Positions 8,414 through 15,320 of a stretch of DNA of 34,514 nucleotides are shown here, piece after piece. Made by a program: the position numbers and the translations under genes. The notes beneath the pieces were generated by a model. That model was not told the DNA's origin, made no database searches, and worked only from the letters and a program-made list of their open reading frames with translations. Source of the stretch: an uncultured Acidobacteriia bacterium (lineage in GTDB: Bacteria; Acidobacteriota; Terriglobia; Bryobacterales; Bryobacteraceae); the NCBI GenBank assembly GCA_903907865.1, contig CAIVPR010000136.1, positions 1 to 34,514 of the forward strand, given 5' to 3'. Position 1 is the stretch's first letter. Each line of letters starts with the position of its first letter.

Positions 8414-8419
8414 TTACAT
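8414..8419 (-). other. ATG-TAA: natural kinase start followed at once by a stop
   Basis: On the minus strand the expected start of the kinase is ATG (8419-8417), with a weak GGGGTGG six bases upstream. The next codon is TAA (8416-8414). The 18 codons after it (M-x-KGEKVQGYVLVEEIVGGG) are in frame with the kinase and complete its glycine loop. One base change (for example AAA to TAA) would explain it. Confidence 0.6.
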
Positions 8420-8809
8420 AGAGCCACCCCGGTAAGGATTCCATTCTAGCGCGTGGTGTAGGTTCAAAAGTTACAACGCGCCTTCGGAACAATGACGAAA
8501 CGTTTAACGCCATGTCGGTTGGAGCGACGGCACGCTCGGAGGTGACCTGGGTGGGGACTTCGTTCGGGGGGAGTCGAGCAGCGACACGCGGTTGCCGCTC
8601 GGGGATTCCGAGTTGGTTCCAAAGATGGCCAGCGCTATCCCGTGGTCGGTAATGCGAAAATTGGGAGCGCGCCCGTCAGGACTTGGTTAATCGTTGATCG
8701 GCTTGCCGCACTACACTAACTGCGGCCTACCGGCTTTCTGTCGCAACAGTGGGCCCAATTCCTCATTGCGGAATTCCAGCTGGGCGCGGTGCCACCTACG
8801 CGATATCGG
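8420..8809. other. Intergenic region, about 390 bases, no gene recognised
   Basis: No frame on either strand shows a recognisable domain or a good start. It should contain the promoter of the kinase gene on the minus strand. A short complementary pair (TGCCGCA at about 8704 and TGCGGC at about 8720) could form a weak hairpin. Nothing else stands out. Confidence 0.4.
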
Positions 8810-9133
8810 TCAGACCCGTGGTGCGGTAGAGTAGCGGCTGTATTGATCGGTCAAGTGACCGTAAGCAGCCCGCTGGGCTCTAATAATGCTCGTCCTCAAG
8901 AAGTCCCGTTGGTCGTCGATGAATTCACGGTCTTCGGCGGTTTTCTCCAACAGGGCACTTTCATAGCGCTGGATGTTGATGATTCCCTCCAGGCGCGGTA
9001 TGAACTCGTCATGGAAGTACTGCTCCGCCAACGCTCTCAGACTCCGCTGCTTGTCGGGATCGAGGGCGTCGAAGCCGGGCAATTCCTCGGCTATCTCAGC
9101 AATCGCCTGATGCAGGAATTCTGCGTGGGTCAT
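8810..9133 (-). CDS. Small hypothetical helical protein
   Basis: 107 residues from the ATG at 9133. The longer open frame runs back through the tRNA and is therefore not the real start. The sequence is mostly helical and rich in charged residues (AIAEIAEELPGFDALDPDKQ, then an EDREFIDDQRDF segment), with no signal peptide, membrane segment or cysteine. I do not recognise a family. No clear Shine-Dalgarno precedes the ATG. The gene follows tRNA-Ser on the same strand, 61 bases downstream, and could be read from the same transcript. The composition supports real coding, but the function is unknown. Confidence 0.55.
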   Translation of the reverse strand: MTHAEFLHQAIAEIAEELPGFDALDPDKQRSLRALAEQYFHDEFIPRLEGIINIQRYESALLEKTAEDREFIDDQRDFLRTSIIRAQRAAYGHLTDQYSRYSTAPRV

Positions 9134-9194
9134 GAACAGACTCGCGTCCGGCGGCGTTGAAAACAGGTCGGATTGAGCTCTTGAAGGAAAATCA

Positions 9195-9284
9195 TGGCGG
9201 TGAGGGTGAGATTCGAACTCACGGAACCCGTGAAGGTTCAACAGTTTTCGAGACTGCCGCAATCGACCACTCTGCCACCTCACC
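9195..9284 (-). tRNA. tRNA-Ser(CGA), CCA encoded
   Basis: On the minus strand the 7-bp acceptor stem is GGTGAGG/CCTCACC, with discriminator G and a genomic CCA (9197-9195). The anticodon loop CTCGAAA reads CGA (serine, codon UCG). The long variable arm (TTGAACCTTCACGGGTTCC region) is typical of class II tRNA-Ser, and the T-loop has TTCGAAT. The neighbouring ligD gene ends 42 bases upstream on the same strand. Confidence 0.95.
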
Positions 9285-9326
9285 GCGCTCGATCTCTTCC
9301 AGTTTCCCACACCTGCCATGCGTTTG

Positions 9327-11780
9327 TCACGTCCGGATGAGCGTTTGCAGCCGTTGAAAAGCATCTTCCAGCCGCTGGGGCTTCTTCAGTACCCCCGCGA
9401 ACAGGTCCCCCACCTTGTCGAACCGCGCCGGAGCCGTCTTGATCGTGAACTGCGACGGCCGCAGCCCCGGTTTCACCTCGTCCCAGGCCAGCGGCGTCGA
9501 CACCGGTGCCCCCGGATGCGCCCGCACCACGTACGGGGCCGAGATCGTCTTGATGCTCGCAATCTGCATCCAGTCGAAGTAGACCCGGTCCTTCTCCCGC
9601 TTCTCCACCGCGCGGGGAGTCGTGAACAACTTCGGATGCTCTGCGGCCAGCAGGCGCGCGATCACCTCCGCGAATGACCGCGCCATTTCAAACGTGTAGA
9701 CAGGCTCGATCGGCACGTAGACGTGCATGCCGTCGCCACCGGTCGTCTTGGGATACCCCGCGAGGCCGATCGCGTCCAGCTTCCGTTTGACCAGCAGCGC
9801 AGCCTCCACCACCTTGTCGTAGTCGCACTGGTACGGATCGATATCCATCAGGATGAAGTCCGGCGATTCGATCGACCCGATCCGGCTCATCATCGGGTTT
9901 TGGTCGATGCAGCCGAGGTTGGCGAGGTACAGCAGGGTCGCCTTGTCGTTGCAGATGATGTAGCGGGTGTTGTCGACGATCTCGGTCCGCAGCCACGACG
10001 GGTAGTTGTCCGGCGTATTCTTCTGGAAGAAATATTCCCCGTGGATGCCGTTGGGATACCGCTTCAACGACAGTGGCCGGTCTTTCAAGTGCGGTATTAT
10101 CAGCGGTGCCAAAGTGTCGTAGTACTGGATCAGGTCGCCCTTGGTGTAACCGTCCTCGGGGAAATAGATCTTGTCGAGGTTGGTGAGTTTCGACGACGTG
10201 GCCACCGGCGGGGGCGGGGAAGCCTCCCTCACCACCTCCGCCGTCGGCTTGTCATTGCGCAGCCCGAGGTACACGGGAGCGCGCAACTTCCCGTCGCCTG
10301 TCCAATTGGCGAACTTCAGTTGCGCGGTCAGCACCGGTTCCACCCAAATGGTGCCCTTGGGGATCTTGTCCCCGCGCGCGAACGGCTTCTTGTCTGTCAC
10401 CAGCGGCTGCAGCTTGGCCCAGAGTTCGGCCAATGTCTTCTCCGTGAAGCCTGTCCCGACGTTGCCCGCATAGACCAGTGCCCCTTGGTCGTCGTAATAG
10501 CCCACTGCGAGCGACCCGAACGTGTCCCGCTCGCCCGGCGTACAGCCCGCGATCACAAATTCCTGCTCGGTGACCAGCTTCAGCTTCAGCCAATCGGCGC
10601 TGCGCTTGGATTCGTAGGTGCTGGCGAGTCGCTTGGCCACCAAGCCCTCCAGGCCGGTCGCGCGCGCGGCCTCCAGCAATTCGTCGCCCTCCGCTGGAAA
10701 CGTCTCGGAAAGCCGCAGCAGGGGGAACGGCTTCAGGATGGCTGCCAGCTTCGCGCGCCTTTCCGACATGGGCAACTTGCGCAAGTCGTGGCCGTCGAGG
10801 TGCACCAGGTCGAACGCGTAAAACAGCGCGGGACGGCGCTCAGCCATACGCGCGATCGAGTGGCCGTCCGACGTATGGATTCGAGGCTGGATCAGCTCGA
10901 ACTTCGACACGCCCTTTTCGTCCAGCACGACGATTTCGCCGTCCAGCACCGCCTGCCGCGCTTCCACGTAGTGGGGTAGCACTTGGAGTTCCGGGTACTG
11001 GCGTTCGCAGCGGTTGTTATTGCGCGTCAAGATCGAAAGGTTGCCGTGGTCGATGTAAACCAGCGCCCGGACGCCGTCCCACTTGATCTCGTAAACCCAG
11101 TCGGGCCCCTTCGGAAGCTTGTCGGTGATGTTCGCGCCCATGGGGGCGAAGAACGGCGGGAGCGGGTCCTTGCCGAGCTTCGAAGGTGCCTTGGCCTTGC
11201 TGACCGGTGCCGCGTTCGCCGCAATCTGGTCTTGAGTCCGACCGGTCAAGATGCTGGTGGCGTGTTGCTCGGGGTCCCATCCTGCGACCGAGGCCTCGTC
11301 CTTCTTCTTGATCAGCAGCCACTCGGTCCCCTTGCCCCCCTTCGTCTTCATCCGCACGATGGCCCAGGTGCCGCCGAGCCGCTCGCCGTGCAGCCGAAAC
11401 TTCAGGTCTCCGCGTTCCAATTGCGCGGGGGCGTCGTCCTCCCCGATCAGCTCGAAATGGCCCCGGTCCCACAGCATCACGCTGCCACCACCGTAGTTGC
11501 CCGCCGGAATATTGCCTTCGAAATTGCCGTACTCGAGGGGATGGTCCTCCACCAGAGCCGCAAACGGCTTGGCTGTCGGATCGAGTGTCGGTCCCTTCGG
11601 CACGGCCCAGGACTTGAGTACCCCGCCAATTTCAAGGCGGAAATCGTAGTGCAGGTGGGATGCGTTGTGGCGCTGAACGAAGAATCGACCTACTCTCAGC
11701 GGGCGGTCGTCGACCTCGCCCGGTGCGGGTTCGGGAGTCTTGGAGAAGTCGCGTTTTCGGCGGTATTCGTCCAAGTGCAT
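9327..11780 (-). CDS. ligD: ATP-dependent DNA ligase LigD, three-domain
   Basis: 817 residues with the phosphoesterase-ligase-polymerase order of Pseudomonas-type LigD, the enzyme that trims, fills and seals ends in bacterial non-homologous end joining. The 3'-phosphoesterase domain (1-165) shows HLHYDFRLE, VEDHPLEYGNFEG and IPAGNYGGGSV. The ligase domain (about 205-510) has the adenylated lysine in EIKWDGVRA (Lys233), then LDGEIVVLDE, EGLVAKR and WLKLK. The primase/polymerase domain (about 535-810) has the metal-binding FILMDIDP, the GGDGMHVYVP loop and the VYFDWMQ and PVSTPLAWDEV motifs. No Ku gene is seen in this window; Ku is normally the partner that recruits LigD to ends. The gene lies 22 bases after the M16 peptidase gene on the same strand, suggesting co-transcription. 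The start is the first ATG and gives the usual family N-terminus. Confidence 0.96.
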   Translation of the reverse strand: MHLDEYRRKRDFSKTPEPAPGEVDDRPLRVGRFFVQRHNASHLHYDFRLEIGGVLKSWAVPKGPTLDPTAKPFAALVEDHPLEYGNFEGNIPAGNYGGGSVMLWDRGHFELIGEDDAPAQLERGDLKFRLHGERLGGTWAIVRMKTKGGKGTEWLLIKKKDEASVAGWDPEQHATSILTGRTQDQIAANAAPVSKAKAPSKLGKDPLPPFFAPMGANITDKLPKGPDWVYEIKWDGVRALVYIDHGNLSILTRNNNRCERQYPELQVLPHYVEARQAVLDGEIVVLDEKGVSKFELIQPRIHTSDGHSIARMAERRPALFYAFDLVHLDGHDLRKLPMSERRAKLAAILKPFPLLRLSETFPAEGDELLEAARATGLEGLVAKRLASTYESKRSADWLKLKLVTEQEFVIAGCTPGERDTFGSLAVGYYDDQGALVYAGNVGTGFTEKTLAELWAKLQPLVTDKKPFARGDKIPKGTIWVEPVLTAQLKFANWTGDGKLRAPVYLGLRNDKPTAEVVREASPPPPVATSSKLTNLDKIYFPEDGYTKGDLIQYYDTLAPLIIPHLKDRPLSLKRYPNGIHGEYFFQKNTPDNYPSWLRTEIVDNTRYIICNDKATLLYLANLGCIDQNPMMSRIGSIESPDFILMDIDPYQCDYDKVVEAALLVKRKLDAIGLAGYPKTTGGDGMHVYVPIEPVYTFEMARSFAEVIARLLAAEHPKLFTTPRAVEKREKDRVYFDWMQIASIKTISAPYVVRAHPGAPVSTPLAWDEVKPGLRPSQFTIKTAPARFDKVGDLFAGVLKKPQRLEDAFQRLQTLIRT

Positions 11781-11802
11781 GGCGGCAAGGGAACCGTGCG
11801 GT

Positions 11803-13098
11803 CTAGCAGGCGAAGTCGGGACGGGTGATCTTCAAGCCCTTCAGGTTGCCGAGGATCGTCAGTGCAATCAAATCGGGCTGGAAGAAGATGCGGGCGACGC
11901 GCTGCACGTCCTCCGCCGTCACCTTTTCGATGCTGTCAACGAGTTCGTCCAGCGAGAAGAAGCGCCCGAAATGCATCTGCTGGCGCGCCAAGTTCGACAT
12001 GCGGCTGGAGGTCGATTCGAGCCCGAGCATGAGGGACCCCTTCAGGTGGTCCTTGGCGCGGCGCAATTCCTCTACGGGCACGATGTTCTGCTTCAAGTCG
12101 CGGAACTCCTGCATCACCGAATCCACCACCCGGCGGGCCGATTCGACCGACGTGCCGGCATAAACCGCCAGACAGCCGGTATCGGTGTAGGGGTTCAATT
12201 CCGATCCCACGGAATACGCCAGTCCCTGCCGTTCCCGGATGTTCTGGAACAGGCGCGAACTCATCCCTCCGCCGAGCACCGTATTCAGGATGTAGCAGGT
12301 GAAGCGGTCTTCGTGCGGAATCGGGAAGCAGGGCACCCCGAGGCAGACGTGAACCTGCTCCAAGTCCTTCTTGTTCTTGAGGGTGATCTTGGCGTGGGTG
12401 GTCGGCGGCTCTTCCACCGGCACAAGCTTGGAGGCGGGCAGCTTTTCGAAGCGCTTGGCCACCAAGTCCACCAGCCGTTCGTGGGACAGGTTTCCGGCGG
12501 CGGTGACGAGCAGGTTTTCCGGCGTGTAGACGTCGCGGTAGTATTCCGAGATCAGATCCCGGCTCAAACCCTTGACGGTTTCGGGAGAGCCCAGGATCGG
12601 ACGGCCCAGTGCGTGTCCCTTCCAGAAATTCGAGGTGAAGGTCTCGTGGACGAGGTAGTCCGGATTGTCGGCGTCCATCTTGATCTCCTCAAGAACGACG
12701 CCTTTTTCCTTTTCGATGTCCTCGTCGCGGAAGAGCGGATTCAGCACCAGGTCGCCAAGGATGTCGATCGCGATGTGCAGGTGCTCGTCGAGCGCCTTCG
12801 TGTTGAAGCAGACCATCTCCTTGCCGGTGAAGGCGTCGAGATTGCCGCCGATGGAGTCGACAGAGCGGGCGATGTCTTCCGCCGAGCGCGTCGTGGTCCC
12901 CTTGAACAGCATGTGTTCAATGAAGTGGGAAACCCCGTTGTTCTCCGGCGTCTCGCGTCTGGAGCCTGTGCCGATCCAAGCGCCGACGGACACCGAGCGC
13001 ACGTGCGGCATGGTTTCGGTAACAACTTTCAACCCGTTCGGCAACGGCGTGGTGCGGATATCGCGGTGGGCTAGGCTGCCCTTTTCGGAAGATGGCAA
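11803..13098 (-). CDS. M16-family zinc metallopeptidase
   Basis: 431 residues, similar to bacterial processing-peptidase-like (PqqL/YmxG/MPP-beta type) proteases. The inverted zinc motif is HFIEH (His58, Glu61, His62), with the third-ligand region VVLEEI at residues 134-139. The second domain has the glycine-rich GGGMSSRLFQNIRE motif and LAYSVGS, as expected for substrate binding. There is no signal peptide, so it is probably cytoplasmic. The longest frame starts with TTG at 13098, preceded by TAAGG six bases upstream. The N-terminal TTPLPNGLKVV strand is complete from this start, so I accept TTG. It lies 57 bases after rpiB and 22 before ligD on the same strand. The substrate is unknown; the family degrades or trims peptides. 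Confidence 0.93.
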   Translation of the reverse strand: MPSSEKGSLAHRDIRTTPLPNGLKVVTETMPHVRSVSVGAWIGTGSRRETPENNGVSHFIEHMLFKGTTTRSAEDIARSVDSIGGNLDAFTGKEMVCFNTKALDEHLHIAIDILGDLVLNPLFRDEDIEKEKGVVLEEIKMDADNPDYLVHETFTSNFWKGHALGRPILGSPETVKGLSRDLISEYYRDVYTPENLLVTAAGNLSHERLVDLVAKRFEKLPASKLVPVEEPPTTHAKITLKNKKDLEQVHVCLGVPCFPIPHEDRFTCYILNTVLGGGMSSRLFQNIRERQGLAYSVGSELNPYTDTGCLAVYAGTSVESARRVVDSVMQEFRDLKQNIVPVEELRRAKDHLKGSLMLGLESTSSRMSNLARQQMHFGRFFSLDELVDSIEKVTAEDVQRVARIFFQPDLIALTILGNLKGLKITRPDFAC

Positions 13099-13155
13099 AA
13101 TGGACCTTACTTCGTTTGTACCATTTTGCCCCGTATGGCGGGCGGAGCTGGCAAC

Positions 13156-13602
13156 CTATCCAGCGTTTTCAAGCGCTTGAACTTTACGCAGGCGCCTTTG
13201 GTGCCGCTCCGCGCCGGAAAATTTCGCGCCCAAATAGGAGCGGATCAGTTCCGGCACCAGCAGCGGGCCGATGATGCGCGCACCCAGGCACAGCACGTTC
13301 ATGTCATCGTCTTCGACGCCCTGGTGGGCCGAGAACGTGTCGTGACAAGTCCCCGCACGCACGCCGTGCAGTTTGTTGGCCGCCACGCAGGCACCGATTC
13401 CACTGCCGCAGAGGAGGATCGCCCGGTCGGCCTCTCCGGACCGCACCGCTTTGCCAGCGGCTTCCGCGTAATCCGGGTAGTCGACTGGCTCCGTCGAGTA
13501 GGTCCCTAAATCGATCACTTCATGCCCCAGCTCCCGGACGACTTCCATCGCCTTTTGCTTCAAGGGAAACCCGGCGTGATCCGCCGCGACCGCGATTACC
13601 AT
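13156..13602 (-). CDS. rpiB: Ribose-5-phosphate isomerase B
   Basis: 148 residues, normal length for RpiB/LacAB. It interconverts ribose 5-phosphate and ribulose 5-phosphate in the non-oxidative pentose phosphate pathway. Motifs: the N-terminal IAVAADHAGFPLK, the active-site cysteine in LLCGSGIGA (Cys65), RAGTCHD with its histidine-containing loop, and NVLCLGARIIG. The ATG start at 13602 is at the family position. It is the first gene of the minus-strand run rpiB-M16-ligD and starts divergently from the SirB1-like gene, with only 55 bases between the starts. The intervening segment must hold both promoters. Confidence 0.95.
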   Translation of the reverse strand: MVIAVAADHAGFPLKQKAMEVVRELGHEVIDLGTYSTEPVDYPDYAEAAGKAVRSGEADRAILLCGSGIGACVAANKLHGVRAGTCHDTFSAHQGVEDDDMNVLCLGARIIGPLLVPELIRSYLGAKFSGAERHQRRLRKVQALENAG

Positions 13603-13657
13603 AAATGCCAGTGTACCGAATCAGGCGCGGTCATTGGACGGATGCTATTCTCTTTTC

Positions 13658-14476
13658 GTGTCGGCATCAAGCAGGGCGGCGTTGTTGGATTTGTTGGGAC
13701 GGCGCCCGTCGTCCATTGAACTGGACCGCGCGGCGCTCGAAATCGCCAAATTGGAATACCCCGATCTCGACGCCGACCACTGGGTGGCCGAACTCGACAG
13801 GCACGCCTTCACCATCGCCGAAAGGGCTTGGGACCTCTCGGACGGCCGCCATTTCGTCGAAACCGCGAACCGCTACCTCTTCGGGGAACTCGGGCTGAGT
13901 GGCAACGACGCAGACTATTACCACGCCGACAATAGCTTCCTGAACCGGGTCTTGGAAACCAAGCTTGGATTGCCGATTTCGCTGGCCGTGGTCTACATGG
14001 AAGTCGGACGCCGCTTGGCGAAGAAGGTCTACGGAATCGGCCTGCCGGGCCACTTCGTGGCGAAATTCGACGACGGCGAGTACTCGACCTACATCGATAC
14101 CTTCAATGGTGGAATGTTGATCGACGAGGAGGACTGTTGTCGGCTCGCGCGCATGGAGTCGCTAACTCCGGCGATGCTGGCACCGGTGGACCGCCGTTCC
14201 ATCGCGATGCGCATGGTCAACAACCTCCGGCAGGTCTACTTTACGCAGAAGGAGCCCGCCAAGGCGTTGAAGCTGGTGGACCTGCTGCTTGAGGCGGATC
14301 CGAATCTGGCCGAGGAACACAAGCAGCGGGGGGTGGCACTGCTTCAGTTGGAACGGATGGCGGAGTCCATGGCGGCCTTCCGGCGGTACTTGGAGATCTT
14401 TCCGAAGGCCCCGGACCGCGACCGGATCAACGAACAGATCAAGCACTTGGCTTTCTGGTTAGCCGCCCGCAATTAG
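13658..14476 (+). CDS. SirB1-family transglutaminase-like protein with TPR tail
   Basis: 272 residues from a GTG at 13658; an in-frame TTG at 13634 would add eight poor residues. The N-terminal two-thirds is the transglutaminase-like SirB1 domain: DNSFLNRVLETKLGLPISLAVVYMEVGRRL, GIGLPGHFVAKF (with the conserved histidine) and YIDTFNGGMLI. The usual catalytic cysteine of true transglutaminases is not evident at the helix start, as is common in this family, so a non-enzymatic or altered role is possible. The C-terminal 90 residues form tetratricopeptide-like repeats (EPAKALKLVDLLLEADPN, then ERMAESMAAFRRYLEIFP). It is cytoplasmic. The gene converges on the DUF2182 gene and diverges from rpiB. 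Confidence 0.88.
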   Translation: MSASSRAALLDLLGRRPSSIELDRAALEIAKLEYPDLDADHWVAELDRHAFTIAERAWDLSDGRHFVETANRYLFGELGLSGNDADYYHADNSFLNRVLETKLGLPISLAVVYMEVGRRLAKKVYGIGLPGHFVAKFDDGEYSTYIDTFNGGMLIDEEDCCRLARMESLTPAMLAPVDRRSIAMRMVNNLRQVYFTQKEPAKALKLVDLLLEADPNLAEEHKQRGVALLQLERMAESMAAFRRYLEIFPKAPDRDRINEQIKHLAFWLAARN

Positions 14477-14519
14477 TTCAAGCAAGCCTTCTAACACCGG
14501 GCGAGTCCCTTAAGAAGGG

Positions 14520-15320
14520 CTACCGCCTCGGATTCAATGCGGTCGGCAAGACGGCCGAACCCGTAATCGTCCCTTGGATTCCCATCCTGGCTTGTTGCAC
14601 AAGGATTCGAACCAGCTTGACGGGACCGCGAAGTCGCCAGTCCGGGGGCCTGGGTTGTTCCAAACGTTCGCTGACTACCTGGAAAGTCACGGCGGCCATC
14701 CCGGCGAAGTGCCCGACCGGCAACAACATCGGGAACAGCATGAGCGCCCAGCAGGAGCCGACGCACCAGACGCCGTGCTTCATCCCAAAGCGGAAGACAT
14801 CCAAGTCCGCGTCCAACCCAAACGCCGCGAGAGCATAGTGGTTGTGTCCGCGATTGAGACACCGCTGCTTTGCCGGTGCGCACTGCCACACGAACGCAAC
14901 AACGCCGACCATGATCGCAGGCAGCAAAGACCGCGGGGCGAGCAAGCTCAGCAGCAGCTCGGTGGATAGCAGCACGGCACCCGCCACCATCCAGACCGCG
15001 CCGTAGCCGATGAAGAACAATGCGACCGAGCGTGCACGACGCCGTTTGAAGCTGCGCTCCAGAATATACCGGACCGGTGCTGTCAACGTCGGTGCCATCA
15101 TCGCGACCAGCATGAGCGCCCACCCTTCCGCCAAGGACGATAGGGGGTTCATCTCAACCAGCATCTTGAATGACATTGGTGACGCCCAGGACGTGGTCAC
15201 GGGGCAATGAATCAACGCGATCATGCTCCCGGGGTTCACCAGGAGCATCATCCACGCGATGGCGCTGATGAAGAGTATCGGGGCGCGCACCCCGATGCTC
15301 CTCCGCGCGTTGCCCGGCAT
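14520..15320 (-). CDS. DUF2182 predicted metal-binding integral membrane protein
   Basis: 266 residues with about six hydrophobic segments. Family signatures: EGWALMLVAMMAPTLTAPVRYI, a FIGYGAVWMVAG helix, WQCAPAKQRCLNRGHN with two cysteines and a histidine, and the GMKHGVWCVGSCWALM segment with its Cys-Cys pair. DUF2182 is annotated as metal-binding on the basis of these residues; the substrate is unproven. Its ATG (15320-15318) follows the tyrosinase TAA (15323-15321) with no intervening base, so the two are surely co-transcribed and probably coupled. An attractive inference is a role in metal (copper) handling or membrane attachment for the tyrosinase. The last 35 residues are hydrophilic. 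Confidence 0.86.
   Translation of the reverse strand: MPGNARRSIGVRAPILFISAIAWMMLLVNPGSMIALIHCPVTTSWASPMSFKMLVEMNPLSSLAEGWALMLVAMMAPTLTAPVRYILERSFKRRRARSVALFFIGYGAVWMVAGAVLLSTELLLSLLAPRSLLPAIMVGVVAFVWQCAPAKQRCLNRGHNHYALAAFGLDADLDVFRFGMKHGVWCVGSCWALMLFPMLLPVGHFAGMAAVTFQVVSERLEQPRPPDWRLRGPVKLVRILVQQARMGIQGTITGSAVLPTALNPRR

Noticed and set aside
9723-13074. Large plus-strand open frames of 418 and 444 codons
   Set aside because: They are antisense to ligD and the M16 peptidase, which have clear catalytic motifs.
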